DNA of 64,000 nt, taken from Camelus bactrianus (Eukaryota > Chordata > Mammalia > Artiodactyla > Camelidae). The notes under the pieces were generated by a model. The model worked only from the letters and a program-made list of their open reading frames with translations. It was not told the DNA's origin and made no database searches. Positions 1-13,174 of the stretch are shown here, in pieces. The stretch is from the NCBI RefSeq assembly GCF_048773025.1, contig NC_133546.1, positions 92,521,104-92,585,103 on the forward strand, read 5' to 3'. Position numbers and translations under genes: made by a program. Every line of letters starts with the position of its first letter. Position 1 is the stretch's first letter.

Positions 1-3000
1 AAACCAGAGTAAAAGTCAATCCTGCAACCCTTTCTCTTGGTGCTAGGTGAACGAACTTCTCTCCACATGCTCATTTCTGAGAGAAAACTGTGTGTGAAAG
101 CCGTCCTTCACCTATTATGATGGGAACACAAAGTTTCTATTCAGATGCAAACTCCACTCCATACATATATAGGGGGAGGTATTAGATCGAACTCGGTTTT
201 ACAGTGAAATCTGCAGGAACTTCAAACCGGCACTAGGAAACTGACTGAGAAACTAGAGTAAAATTTCTCCTGCAACCCGTTCCCTTGGTGCTAGATGAAC
301 GAACGTCTCTCCACATGCTCAGTTCTGAGAGATAAATGTGTGTGAAGGCCGTCCTTCATCTAGCTTGTTGGGAACACAAAGTTTCTTTTCAGTTGCAAAC
401 TACATTCCATTCATATATAAGGGGAGGTACTAGATCCAACTCGGTTTTACACTGAAATCTGCAGGAACTTCATACCGGCACTAGGAAAAAGACTGTGAAA
501 CCAGTGTAATAGTTTCTCCTGCAACCCGTTCCCTTGGTGCTAGATGAACGAACGTCTCTCCACAAGCTTAGTTCTGAGATATAAGTGTTTGTGAAAGCCG
601 TCCTTCACATATCTTGTTGGGAACACAATGCTTATTTTCAGTTGCAAACTCCACTTCATGAATATATATGGGGAGGTACTAGCTAAAACTCGGTTTTACA
701 GTGAAAACTGCAGGAAATTCAAACCGGAACTAAGAAACACACTGAGAAACCAGAGTAAAAGTTTCTCTTGCAAAGAGTTCCCTTGGTGCTAGGTGAACGA
801 ATGTCTCTCCACATGCTCAGTTCTGAGAGATAAGTGTGTGTGAAAGCCGTCCTTCACCTTGCTTGTTGGGAACACAAAGTTTCTTTTCAGTTGCAAATAC
901 CACTCTATACATATATATGGGGAGGTACTAGATCCAACACGGTTTTACGGTGAAAACTGCAGGAACATCAAACCGGTACTAGGAAACAGACTGAGAAACC
1001 AGAGAAAAGTTTCTCCTGCCACCCGTTCCCGTGGTGCTAGGTGAACGAACGTCTTTCCACGTACTCAGTTCTGAGAGATAAGTGTGTGTGAAAGCCGTCC
1101 ATCACCTAGCTTGTTGGGAACACAAAGTTTCTTTTCAGTTGCAAACCCCACACCATACATATATATGGGGAGGTACTAGCTCCAACTCGGTTTTACAGTG
1201 AAAACTGCAGGAAATTCAAACCGCCACTAGGAAACAGACTGAGATACTAGAGTAAAAAATTTTCCTGCAACCCGTTCCCTTTGTGCATGATGAACGAACG
1301 TCTCTCCACATGCTCAGTTCTGAGAGGGAATTGTGTGTGAAAGCCGTCCTTCATATAGCTTGTTGGGAACACAATGCTTATTTTCATTTGCAAACACAAC
1401 TCCATGCATATATAGGGGGTGGTACTAGATCCAACTCGGTTTTACAGTGAAAACTGCAGGAAATTCAAACCGGTACTTGGAAACAGACTGAGAAACCAGA
1501 GTAAAAGATTCTCCAGCAACCCGTTCACTTGGTTCTCGATGAACGAACGTCTCTCCACAAGCTTAGTTCTGAGAGATAATTGTGTGTGAAAGCCGTCGTT
1601 CAAGTAGCTTGTTGGGAACACAAAGTTTCTTTTAAGTTGCAAACTCCACTCCATACATATATATGGGGAGGTACTAGCTCCATCTCCGTTTAAGTTGAAA
1701 ACTGCAGGAACATCAAACCGGCACTAGGAAACAGACTGATAACCAGAGTAAAAGTTTCTCCTGCAACCCGTTCCCTTGGTACTAGTGAACGAACATCTCT
1801 CCACTTAATCCGTTCTGAGAGATAAGTGTGTGTGAAAGCCGACCTTCACCTAGCTTGTTCAGAACACAAACTTTCTTTTAAGTTGCAAACTCCATTCCAT
1901 ACATATATATGCGGAGGAACTAGCTCCAACTCGGTTTTACATTGAAAACTGCAGGAACTTCAAACCGGCACTAGGAAACTGACTGAGAAACCAGAGTAAA
2001 TGTTTCTCCAGCAACCCGTTACCTTGGTGCTAGATGAACGAACGTATCTCCACTAGCTTAGTTGTGAGAGATAAGTGTATGTGAAAGCCTTCCTTCACCT
2101 TGCTTGTTGGGAACACAAAGTTTCTTTTCAGTTGCAAATTCCATTCCATACATATATATGGGGAGGTACTAGCTCCAACACAGTTTTACTGTGAAAACTG
2201 CAGGAACATCAAACCTGTACTAGGAAACAGACTGAGAAACCAGGGAAAAGTTTCACCTGCCACCCGTTCCCTTGGTGCTAGGTGAACGAACGTCTTTCCA
2301 CGTACTCAGTTCTGAGAGATAAGTGTGTGTTAAAGACATCCATCACCTAGCTAGTTGGGAACACAAAGTTTCTTTTCAGTTGCAAACCCCAATCCATACA
2401 TATATATGGGGAGGTACTAGCTCCAACACGGTTTTACAGTGAAAACTGCAGGAACTCCAAACCGCCACTAGGAAACAGACTGAGATACCAGAGTAAAAGT
2501 TTCTCTTGCAACCCGTTCCCTTGGTCCTAGATGAACGAACGTCTCTCCACATGCTCAGATGTGAGAGAGAAGTGTGTGTGAAAGTCGTCCTTCATATAGC
2601 TTGTTGGGAACACAATGCTTATTTTCAGTTGCAAACTCCACTCCATGCATATATAGGGGGTGGTACTTGATCCAACTCGCTTTTACAGTGAAAACTGCAG
2701 GAAATTCAAACCGACACTAGGAAAGAGACTGAGAAACCAGAGTAAAAGTTTCTCATGCAACCCGTTCCTTTGGTGCTAGAAGAAAGAACATCTCTCCACA
2801 TGCTCAGTTCTCAGAGATATGTGTGTGTGGAAGCCGTTCTTCACCTAGCTTGTTGGGAACACAAAGTTTCTTTTCAGATGCAAACTCCAATCCATATATA
2901 TATATGGGGAATTACTAACTCCAAATCGGTTTTACAGTGAAAACTGCAGGAACTTCAAACCGCCACTAGGAAAAAGACTGAGAAACCGGAGTAAAAGTTC

Positions 3001-6000
3001 CTCCTGCAACACTTTCCCTTGGTGTTAGTTGAACGAACGTCTCTCCACATGCTCAGTTCTGAGGGATAAGTGTGTGTGAAAGCCGTCCTTCAGCTAGCTT
3101 GTTGGGAACACAATGATTCTTTTCAGTTGCAAATTACACTCCATACATATATATGGGTAGGTACAAACTCCAACTCGGTTTTCCAGTGAAAACTGCAGGA
3201 AATTCAAACCGGAATTAGGAAACAGACTGTGAAACCAGAGTAAAAATTTCTCCTGTAAACCGTTCCTTTTGTGCTAGTTGAACGAACGTCTCTCCACAAA
3301 CTTAGTTCTGAGATATAAATGTGTGTGAAAGCCGTCCTTCACCTAGGTTGTTGGGAACACAAAGTTTCTTTTCAGTTGCAAACTCCACTCCATACATATA
3401 TATGGGTAGGTACTAGCTCCAACTCGGTTTACATTGAAAACTGCAGGAAAATCAAATCGGCACTAGGAAACAGACTGAGAAACCAGAGTAAAAGTTTCTC
3501 CTGTATCCCGTTCCATTTGTGCTAGATGAACGAACGTCTCTCCTCATGCTCAGTTCTGAGAGATAAATGTGAGTGAAAGCCGTCCTTCAACTAGCTTGTT
3601 GGGAACACAAAGTTTTTTTCAGTTGCAAATTCCACTCCATACATATATATGGTGAGGTACTAGCTCCAACTCGGGTTTCCAGTGAAAACTGCTGGAACTT
3701 CAAACCGGCACTAGGAAACAGACTCAGAAACCAGAGTAAAATTTTCTCCAGCAACCCGTTCCCTTGGTGCTAGATGAACGAACGTCTCTCCACAAGCTTA
3801 TTTCTGAGAGATAATTGTGTGTGAATGCCGTCCTTCACATAGCTTGTTGGGAACACAAAGTTTCTTTTCAGTTGCAAACCCACTCCATACATATATATAA
3901 GTAGGTACAAGCACCAACTCGGTTTTCCAATGAAACCTGCAGGAACTTCAAAACGGCACTAGGAAACAGACTGAGAAAGCAGAGTAAAACTTTCCCCTGC
4001 AACCCGTTCCCTTGTTGCTAGATGAAAGAACGTCTCTCCACATGTTCAGTTCTGAGAGATAAGTGTGTGTGAAAGCCGTCCTTCACATAGCTTGTTGGGA
4101 ACACAATGCTTATTTTGAGTTGCATACACCATTCCATGAATATATAGGGTGAGGTATTAGATCCAACTCGGTTTTACAGTGAAAAATTCAGAAAATTCAA
4201 ACCAGCACTAGAAAACAGACTGAGAAACCAGAGTAAAAGTTTCTCCTGCAAACCGTTCCCTTGGTTCTAGATGAACGAACGTCTCTCCACATGCTCAGTT
4301 CTGATAGATAAGTGTGTGTGAAAGCCGTCCTTCACCTAGCTTTTTGGGAACCAAAATTTCTTTTCAGTTGCAAACTCCACTCCATACATATATATAGGGT
4401 GGTACTAGCTCCAACTCGGTTTTACAGTGAAACCTGCAGGAACATCAAACCGGCACTAGGAATCAGACTGAGAAACCAGAGTAATAGTTTCTCCTGCAAC
4501 CCGTTCCCTTTGTGCTAGATGAACGAACGTCTCTCCACATGCTCAGTTCTGAGAGATAAGTGTGTGTGAAAGCCATACTTAACTTAGCTTGTTGGGAAAA
4601 TAAAGTATCGTTTCAGTTGCAAACAACATTCCATAAATATATATGGGGAGGTACGAGCTCCAAATCGGTTTTACAGGGAAAACTGCAAGAAATTCAAAAC
4701 GGCACTAGGAAACAGACTGAGAATCCAGAGTAAAAGTTTCTCATGCAACCCCTTCCATTGTAGCTAGATGAACGAAAGTCTCTCCACATGCTCAGTTCTG
4801 AGAGATAAGTGAGTCTGAAAGCCGTCCTTCACCTAGCTTGTTGGGAACACAATGCTTATTTTCAGTTGCAAACTCCACTCCATGCATATATAGGGGGAGG
4901 TAGTACATCAAACTCGGTTTTACATTGAAAACTGCAGGAAATTCAAACCGGCACTAGGAAACAGACTGAGAAACCAGAGTAAAAGTTTCTCCTGCACCCG
5001 TTACCTTGGTGCTAGGTGAATGAACGTCTCTCCACATGCTCAGTTCTGAGAGATAAGTGTGTGTGAAAGCCGTCCTTCACCTAGCTTGTTGGGAACACAA
5101 AGTTTCTTTTCAGTTGCAAACTCCAATCAATATATATATATGGGGAAGTAGTAGCTCCAACTCGGTTTTACAGTGAAAACTGCAGGAACTTCAAACCGGC
5201 ACTAGGAAACAGACTGAGAATCCAGAGTAAAAGTTTCTCCTGCAACCCGTTGCCTTGGTGCTAGATGAACGAACGTCTCTCCACATGCTCATTTCTGAGA
5301 GATAAGTGTGTGTGAAAGACGTCCTTCACCTAGCTTGTTGGGAACACAGTGCTTATTTTCAGTTGCAATCTCCACTCCATGCATATATAGGGGGAGGTAC
5401 TAGCCCCAACTCGCTTTTATGGTGAAAACTGCAGGAATATCAAACCGCCTCTAGGAAAAAGACTGAGAAACCGGAGAAAAAGTTCCTCCTGCAACCCGTT
5501 CCCTTGGTGCTAGGTGAAAGAACGTCTATCCTCATGCTCAGTTCTGAGAGATATGTGTGTGTGAAAGCCGTCCTTCAGCTAGCTTGTTGGGAACACAAAG
5601 TTTCTTTTCAGTTGCAATCTCCACTCCATACATATATATGGGTAGGTACTAGCTCCAAATCGGTTTTCCAGTGAAAACTGCAGGAAATTCATACCGGCAT
5701 TAGGAAACAGACTGTGAAACCATAGTAAAAGTTTAACCTGTAACCCGTTCCCTTTGTGCTAGATCAACGAACGTCTCTCCACAAGCTTATTTGTGAGAGA
5801 TAAGTGTGTGTGAAAGCCGTCCTTCACCTTGCTTGTTGGGAACACAAAGTTTCTTTTCAGTTGCAAACTCCACTCCATACATATATAAGGGGAGGTATTA
5901 GATCCAACTCAATTTTACAGTGAAAACTGCAGGAACTTCAAACCGGCACTAGGAAACTGACTGAGAAACTAGAGTAAAATTTCTCCTGCAACACGTTCCC

Positions 6001-6462
6001 TTGGTGCTAGATGAACGAACGTCTCTCCACAAGCTTAGTTCTGAGAGGTAATTGTGTGTGAAAGCCGTCCTTCACCTAGCTTGTTGGTAACACAAAGTTC
6101 CTTTTCAGTTGCAAACTCCACTCCATAAATATATATGGGGAGGTACTAGCTCCAACTCGCTTTTATGGTGAAAACTGCAGGAATATCAAACCGGCACTAG
6201 GAAAAAGACTGAGAACCCTGAGTAAAAGTTTCTCCTGCAACCCGTTCCCTTGGTGCTAGGTGAACGAACGTCTCTCCACATAATTAGTTCTGAGAGATAA
6301 GTGTGTGTGAAAGGCGTAATTCACCTAGCTTGTTGGGATCACAAAGTTTCTTTTCAGTTGCAAAATTCACTCCATATATATATATGGTGAGATACTAGCT
6401 GCAACTCGGTTTTACTGTGAAAACTGCAGTAATATCAAACCGGCACTAGGAAACAGACTGAG
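1..6462 (+). repeat. HOR unit 1, fullest unit (26 monomers, A-Y)
   Basis: This unit serves as the reference for type names. In order: A (1), B (250), C (498), D (747), E (996), F (1244), G (1492), H, I, an E-like copy (near 2235), J (near 2482), K, L, M, N (3480), O, P, Q, R, S, T, U, V, W, X, Y, then type A again at 6463. Landmarks: A has CCTATTATGATGGG; C has AAGTGTTTGTG; D has CGAATGTCTC; E has CCGTGGTGC and CACGTACTCAG; H has CTTGTTCAGAACAC; J has GAAAGTCGTCC; N has CTCCTCATGC and CGGGTTTCCAG; P has GTGAAAAATTCAG; R has GGGAAAATAAAG; Y has GGCGTAATTCACC. Confidence 0.85.
1244..2981 (+). repeat. F-G-H-I-E'-J-K monomer group
   Basis: Seven consecutive monomers between E and L. F has a CATATAGC and AGGGGGTGGTACTAG combination. 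G has GTTCTCGATGAACG and the altered CTCCATCTCCGTTTAAG. H has GTACTAGTGAACG, ACTTAATCCG and a TATGCGGAGG variant. I has GTTGTGAGAG and AAAGCCTTCC. J has GGTCCTAGATG and GAAAGTCGTCC. K has GAAGAAAGAAC and TCTCAGAGATATG. The F to J members are missing from the next 39 kb and return after 42.2 kb, so they mark a distinct sub-domain of the array. Confidence 0.75.
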
Positions 6463-7704
6463 AAACCAGAGTAAAAGTTACTCCTGCAACCCTTTCTCTT
6501 GGTGCTAGGTGAACGAACTTCTCTCCACATGCTCATTTCTGAGAGATAAGTGTGTGTGAAAGCCGTCCTTCACCTATTATGATGGGAACACAAAGTTTCT
6601 ATTCAGATGCAAACTCCACTCCATACATATATAGGGGGAGGTATTAGATCCAACTCGGTTTTACAGTGAAATCTGCAGGAACTTCTAACCGGCACTAGGA
6701 AACTGACTGAGAAACTAGAGTAAAATTTCTCCTGCAACCCGTTCCCTTGGTGCTAGATGAACGAACGTCTCTCCACATGCTCAGTTCTGAGAGATAAATG
6801 TGTGTGAAGGCCGTCCTTCATCTAGCTTGTTGGGAACACAAGGTTTCTTTTCAGTTGCAAACTACACTCCATTCATATATAAGGGGAGGTACTAGCTCCA
6901 ACTCGGTTTTACACTGAAATCTGCAGGAACTTCATACCGGCACTAGGAAAAAGACTGTGAAACCAGTGTAAAAGTTTCTCCTGCAACCCGTTCCCTTGGT
7001 GCTAGATGAACGAACGTCTCTCCACAAGCTTAGTTCTGAGATGTAAGTGTTTGTGAAAGCCGTCCTTCACATATCTTGTTGGGAACACAATGCTTATTTT
7101 CAGTTGCAAACTCCACTTCATGCATATATATGGGGAGGTACTAGCTAAAATTCGGTTTTACAGTGAAAACTGCAGGAAATTCAAACCGGAACTAGGAAAC
7201 ACACTGAGAAACCAGAGTAAAAGTTTCTCTTGCAAAGAATTCCCTTGGTGCTAGGTGAACGAATGTCTCTCCACATGCTCAGTTCTGAGAGATAAGTGTG
7301 TGTGAAAGCCGTCCTTCACCTTGCTTGTTGGGAACACAGTGCTTATTTTCAGTTGCAATCCCCACTCCATGCATATATAGGGGTAGGTACTAGCTCCAAC
7401 TCGCTTTTATGGTGAAAACTGCAGGAATATCAAACCGCCTCTAGGAAAAAGACTGAGAAACCGGAGAAAAAGTTCCTCCTGCAACCCATTTCCTTGGTGC
7501 TAGGTGAAAGAACGTCTATCCTCATGCTCAGTTCTGAGAGATGTGTGTGTGAAAGCCGTCCTTCAGCTAGCTTGTTGGGAACACAAAGTTTCTTTTCAGT
7601 TGCAATCTCCACTCCATACATATATATGGGTAGGTACTAGCTAAAACTCGGTTTTCAAGTGAAAACTGCAGGAAATTCATACCGGCATTAGGAAACAGAC
7701 TGAG
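3480..7704 (+). repeat. 4225-bp tandem duplication, copy 1
   Basis: Seventeen monomers, N O P Q R S T U V W X Y A B C D/U V. They recur with the same order and spacing at 7705-11929. I noticed only scattered single-base differences (for example a GGTGG versus GGAGG change near 4397 and 8622, and GTTCCC versus GTTCAC near 6242 and 10467). The junction near 7650-7705 joins the tail of a V monomer directly to an N monomer, as expected for an in-register unequal exchange. Confidence 0.88.
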
Positions 7705-10687
7705 AAACCAGAGTAAAAGTTTCTCCTGTATCCCGTTCCATTTGTGCTAGATGAACGAACGTCTCTCCTCATGCTCAGTTCTGAGAGATAAATGTGAGTG
7801 AAAGCCGTCCTTCAACTAGCTTGTTGGGAACACAAAGTTTTTTTCAGTTGCAAATTCCACTCCATACATATATATGGTGAGGTACTAGCTCCAACTCGGG
7901 TTTCCAGTGAAAACTGCTGGAACTTCAAACCGGCACTAGGAAACAGACTCAGAAACCAGAGTAAAATTTTCTCCAGCAACCCGTTCCCTTGGTGCTAGAT
8001 GAACGAACGTCTCTCCACAAGCTTATTTCTGAGAGATAATTGTGTGTGAATGCCGTCCTTCACATAGCTTGTTGGGAACACAAAGTTTCTTTTCAGTTGC
8101 AAACCCACTCCATACATATATATAAGTAGGTACAAGCACCAACTCGGTTTTCCAATGAAACCTGCAGGAACTTCAAAACGGCACTAGGAAACAGACTGAG
8201 AAAGCAGAGTAAAACTTTCCCCTGCAACCCGTTCCCTTGTTGCTAGATGAAAGAACGTCTCTCCACATGTTCAGTTCTGAGAGATACGTGTGTGTGAAAG
8301 CCGTCCTTCACATAGCTTGTTGGGAACACAATGCTTATTTTGAGTTGCATACACCATTCCATGAATATATAGGGTGAGGTATTAGATCCAACTCGGTTTT
8401 ACAGTGAAAAATTCAGAAAATTCAAACCAGCACTAGAAAACAGACTGAGAAACCAGAGTAAAAGTTTCTCCTGCAAACCGTTCCCTTGGTTCTAGATGAA
8501 CGAACGTCTCTCCACATGCTCAGTTCTGATAGATAAGTGTGTGTGAAAGCCGTCCTTCACCTAGCTTTTTGGGAACCAAAATTTCTTTTCAGTTGCAAAC
8601 TCCACTCCATACATATATATAGGGAGGTACTAGCTCCAACTCGGTTTTACAGTGAAACCTGCAGGAACATCAAACCGGCACTAGGAATCAGACTGAGAAA
8701 CCAGAGCAATAGTTTCTCCTGCAACCCGTTCCCTTTGTGCTAGATGAACGAACGTCTCTCCACATGCTCAGTTCTGAGAGATAAGTGTGTGTGAAAGCCA
8801 TACTTAACTTAGCTTGTTGGGAAAATAAAGTATCGTTTCAGTTGCAAACAACATTCCATAAATATATATGGGGAGGTACGAGCTCCAAATCGGTTTTACA
8901 GGGAAAACTGCAAGAAATTCAAAACGGCACTAGGAAACAGACTGAGAATCCAGAGTAAATGTTTCTCATGCAACCCCTTCCATTGTAGCTAGATGAACGA
9001 AAGTCTCTCCACATGCTCAGTTCTGAGAGATAAGTGAGTCTGAAAGCCGTCCTTCACCTAGCTTGTTGGGAACACAATGCTTATTTTCAGTTGCAAACTC
9101 CACTCCATGCATATATAGGGGGAGGTAGTACATCAAACTCGGTTTTACATTGAAAACTGCAGGAAATTCAAACCGGCACTAGGAAACAGACTGAGAAACC
9201 AGAGTAAAAGTTTCTCCTGCACCCGTTACCTTGGTGCTAGGTGAATGAACGTCTCTCCACATGCTCAGTTCTGAGAGATAAGTGTGTGTGAAAGCCGTCC
9301 TTCACCTAGCTTGTTGGGAACACAAAGTTTCTTTTCAGTTGCAAACTCCAATCAATATATATATATGGGGAAGTAGTAGCTCCAACTCGGTTTTACAGTG
9401 AAAACTGCAGGAACTTCAAACCGGCACTAGGAAACAGACTGAGAATCCAGAGTAAAAGTTTCTCCTGCAACCCGTTGCCTTGGTGCTAGATGAACGAACG
9501 TCTCTCCACATGCTCATTTCTGAGAGATAAGTGTGTGTGAAAGACGTCCTTCACCTAGCTTGTTGGGAACACAGTGCTTATTTTCAGTTGCAATCTCCAC
9601 TCCATGCATATATAGGGGGAGGTACTAGCCCCAACTCGCTTTTATGGTGAAAACTGCAGGAATATCAAACCGCCTCTAGGAAAAAGACTGAGAAACCGGA
9701 GAAAAAGTTCCTCCTGCAACCCGTTCCCTTGGTGCTAGGTGAAAGAACGTCTATCCTCATGCTCAGTTCTGAGAGATATGTGTGTGTGAAAGCCGTCCTT
9801 CAGCTAGGTTGTTGGGAACACAAAGTTTCTTTTCAGTTGCAATCTCCACTCCATACATATATATGGGTAGGTACTAGCTCCAAATCGGTTTTCCAGTGAA
9901 AACTGCAGGAAATTCATACCGGCATTAGGAAACAGACTGTGAAACCATAGTAAAAGTTTAACCTGTAACCCGTTCCCTTTGTGCTAGATCAACGAACGTC
10001 TCTCCACAAGCTTATTTGTGAGAGATAAGTGTGTGTGAAAGCCGTCCTTCACCTTGCTTGTTGGGAACACAAAGTTTCTTTTCAGTTGCAAACTCCACTC
10101 CATACATATATAAGGGGAGGTATTAGATCCAACTCAATTTTACAGTGAAAACTGCAGGAACTTCAAACCGGCACTAGGAAACTGACTGAGAAACTAGAGT
10201 AAAATTTCTCCTGCAACACGTTCCCTTGGTGCTAGATGAACGAACGTCTCTCCACAAGCTTAGTTCTGAGAGGTAATTGTGTGTGAAAGCCGTCCTTCAC
10301 CTAGCTTGTTGGGAACACAAAGTTCCTTTTCAGTTGCAAACTCCACTCCATAAATATATATGGGGAGGTACTAGCTCCAACTCGCTTTTATGGTGAAAAC
10401 TGCAGGAATATCAAACCGGCACTAGGAAAAAGACTGAGAACCCTGAGTAAAAGTTTCTCCTGCAACCCGTTCACTTGGTGCTAGGAGAACGAACGTCTCT
10501 CCACATAATTAGTTCTGAGAGATAATTGTGTGTGAAAGGCGTAATTCACCTAGCTTGTTGGGATCACAAAGTTTCTTTTCAGTTGCAAAATTCACTCAAT
10601 ATATATATATGGTGAGATACTAGCTGCAACTCGGTTTTACTGTGAAAACTGCAGTAATATCAAACCGGCACTAGGAAACAGACTGAG
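6463..10687 (+). repeat. HOR unit 2 (17 monomers)
   Basis: Order: A, B, C, D/U hybrid, V, then N O P Q R S T U V W X Y. Compared with unit 1 it lacks E to M and has an extra V next to the hybrid. It spans the seam between the two copies of the 4225-bp duplication and is exactly 4225 bp from A to A. Confidence 0.82.
7209..7457 (+). repeat. D/U hybrid monomer
   Basis: The left half is type D (TTGCAAAG, then CGAATGTCTC). After GCTTGTTGGGAACACA it becomes type U (GTGCTTATTTTC, GCAATC, CGCTTTTATGG, CCGCCTCTAGG). The switch keeps monomer length at 249 bp. The same fusion recurs near 11434, 20140, 28094 and 33317, so it arose once and was copied along the array. Confidence 0.8.
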
Positions 10688-11929
10688 AAACCAGAGTAAA
10701 AGTTACTCCTGCAACCCTTTCACTTGGTGCTAGGTGAACGAACTTCTCTCCACATGCTCATTTCTGAGAGATAAGTGTGTGTGAAAGCCGTCCTTCACCT
10801 ATTATGATGGGAACACAAAGTTTCTATTCAGATGCAAACTCCACTCCATACATATATAGGGGGAGGTATTAGATCCAACTCGGTTTTACAGTGAAATCTG
10901 CAGGAACTTCTAACCGGCACTAGGAAACTGACTGAGAAACTAGAGTAAAATTTCTCCTGCAACCCGTTCCCTTGGTGCTAGATGAACGAACGTCTCTCCA
11001 CATGCTCAGTTCTGAGAGATAAATGTGTGTGAAGGCCGTCCTTCATCTAGCTTGTTGGGAACACAAGGTTTCTTTTCAGTTGCAAACTACACTCCATTCA
11101 TATATAAGGGGAGGTACTAGCTCCAACTCGGTTTTACACTGAAATCTGCAGGAACTTCATACCGGCACTAGGAAAAAGACTGTGAAACCAGTGTAAAAGT
11201 TTCTCCTGCAACCCGTTCCCTTGGTGCTAGATGAACGAACGTCTCTCCACAAGCTTAGTTCTGAGATGTAAGTGTTTGTGAAAGCCGTCCTTCACATATC
11301 TTGTTGGGAACACAATGCTTATTTTCAGTTGCAAACTCCACTTCATGCATATATATGGGGAGGTACTAGCTAAAATTCGGTTTTACAGTGAAAACTGCAG
11401 GAAATTCAAACCGGAACTAGGAAACACACTGAGAAACCAGAGTAAAAGTTTCTCTTGCAAAGAGTTCCCTTGGTGCTAGGTGAACGAATGTCTCTCCACA
11501 TGCTCAGTTCTGAGAGATAAGTGTGTGTGAAAGCCGTCCTTCACCTTGCTTGTTGGGAACACAGTGCTTATTTTCAGTTGCAATCCCCACTCCATGCATA
11601 TATAGGGGTAGGTACTAGCTCCAACTCGCTTTTATGGTGAAAACTGCAGGAATATCAAACCGCCTCTAGGAAAAAGACTGAGAAACCGGAGAAAAAGTTC
11701 CTCCTGCAACCCATTTCCTTGGTGCTAGGTGAAAGAACGTCTATCCTCATGCTCAGTTCTGAGAGATGTGTGTGTGAAAGCCGTCCTTCAGCTAGCTTGT
11801 TGGGAACACAAAGTTTCTTTTCAGTTGCAATCTCCACTCCATACATATATATGGGTAGGTACTAGCTCCAACTCGGTTTTCCAGTGAAAACTGCAGGAAA
11901 TTCATACCGGCATTAGGAAACAGACTGTG
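7705..11929 (+). repeat. 4225-bp tandem duplication, copy 2
   Basis: Second copy of 3480-7704. At its right end the V monomer continues into W (AAACCATAGTAAAAG at 11930), which is the normal order, whereas copy 1 jumps back to N. Copy 2 therefore shows the original flank. Confidence 0.88.
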
Positions 11930-12677
11930 AAACCATAGTAAAAGTTTAACCTGTAACCCGTTCCCTTTGTGCTAGATCAACGAACGTCTCTCCACAAGCT
12001 TATTTGTGAGAGATAAGTGTGTGTGAAAGCCGTCCTTCACCTTGCTTGTTGGGAACACAAAGTTTCTTTTCAGTTGCAAACTCCACTCCATACATATATA
12101 AGGGGAGGTATTAGATCCAACTCAATTTTACAGTGAAAACTGCAGGAACTTCAAACCGGCACTAGGAAACTGACTGAGAAACTAGAGTAAAATTTCTCCT
12201 GCAGCACGTTCCCTTGGTGCTAGATGAACGAACGTCTCTCCACAAGCTTAGTTCTGAGAGGTAATTGTGTGTGAAAGCCGTCCTTCACCTAGCTTGTTGG
12301 GAACACAAAGTTCCTTTTCAGTTGCAAACTCCACTCCATAAATATATATGGGGAGGTACTAGCTCCAACTCGCTTTTATGGTGAAAACTGCAGGAATATC
12401 AAACCGGCACTAGGAAAAAGACTGAGAACCCTGAGTAAAAGTTTCTCCTGCAACCCGTTCCCTTGGTGCTAGGTGAACGAACGTCTCTCCACATAATTAG
12501 TTCTGAGAGATAAGTGTGTGTGAAAGGCGTAATTCACCTAGCTTGTTGGGATCACAAAGTTTCTTTTCAGTTGCAAAATTCACTCCATATATATATATAT
12601 GGTGAGATACTAGCTGCAACTCGGTTTTACTGTGAAATCTGCAGTAATATCAAACCGGCACTAGGAAACAGACTGAG
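10688..12677 (+). repeat. HOR unit 3, short (8 monomers)
   Basis: Order: A, B, C, D/U hybrid, V, W, X, Y, 1990 bp in all. It lacks E to T because the D/U fusion joins the beginning of the unit to its end. This looks like a deletion of about 17 monomers. Confidence 0.82.
12585..12602. repeat. 18-bp perfect AT palindrome in a Y monomer
   Basis: CC, seven AT steps, then GG, self-complementary over 18 bp. The same site in other Y monomers has six AT steps (for example 6372-6387), so this is a small length polymorphism at a fixed position. Most other monomer types have CCATACATATATATGG or a shorter variant here. Confidence 0.85.
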
Positions 12678-13174
12678 AAACCAGAGTAAAAGTTACTCCT
12701 GCAACCCTTTCTCTTGGTGCTAGGTGAACGAACTTCTCTCCACATGCTCATTTCTGAGAGATAAGTGTGTGTGAAAGCCGTCCTTCACCTATTATGATGG
12801 GAACACAAAGTTTCTATTCAGATGCAAACTCCACTCCATACATATATAGGGGGAGGTATTAGATCCAACTCGGTTTTACAGTGAAATCTGCAGGAACTTC
12901 AAACCGGCACTAGGAAACTGACTGAGAAACTAGAGTAAAATTTCTCCTGCAACCCTTTCCCTTGGTGCTAGATGAACAAACGTCTATCCACATGCTCAGT
13001 TCTGAGAGATAAATGTGTGTGAAGGCCGTCCTTCATCTAGCTTGTTGGGAACACAAAGTTTCTTTTCAGTTGCAAACTACACTCCATTCATATATAAGGG
13101 GAGGTACTAGCTCCAACTCGGTTTTACACTGAAATCTGCAGGAACTTCATACCGGCACTAGGAAAAAGACTGTG

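Noticed and set aside
12585-12602. AT palindrome as a promoter or replication origin
   Set aside because: It is one of dozens of copies of the same monomer site; there is no other support for an initiation function.
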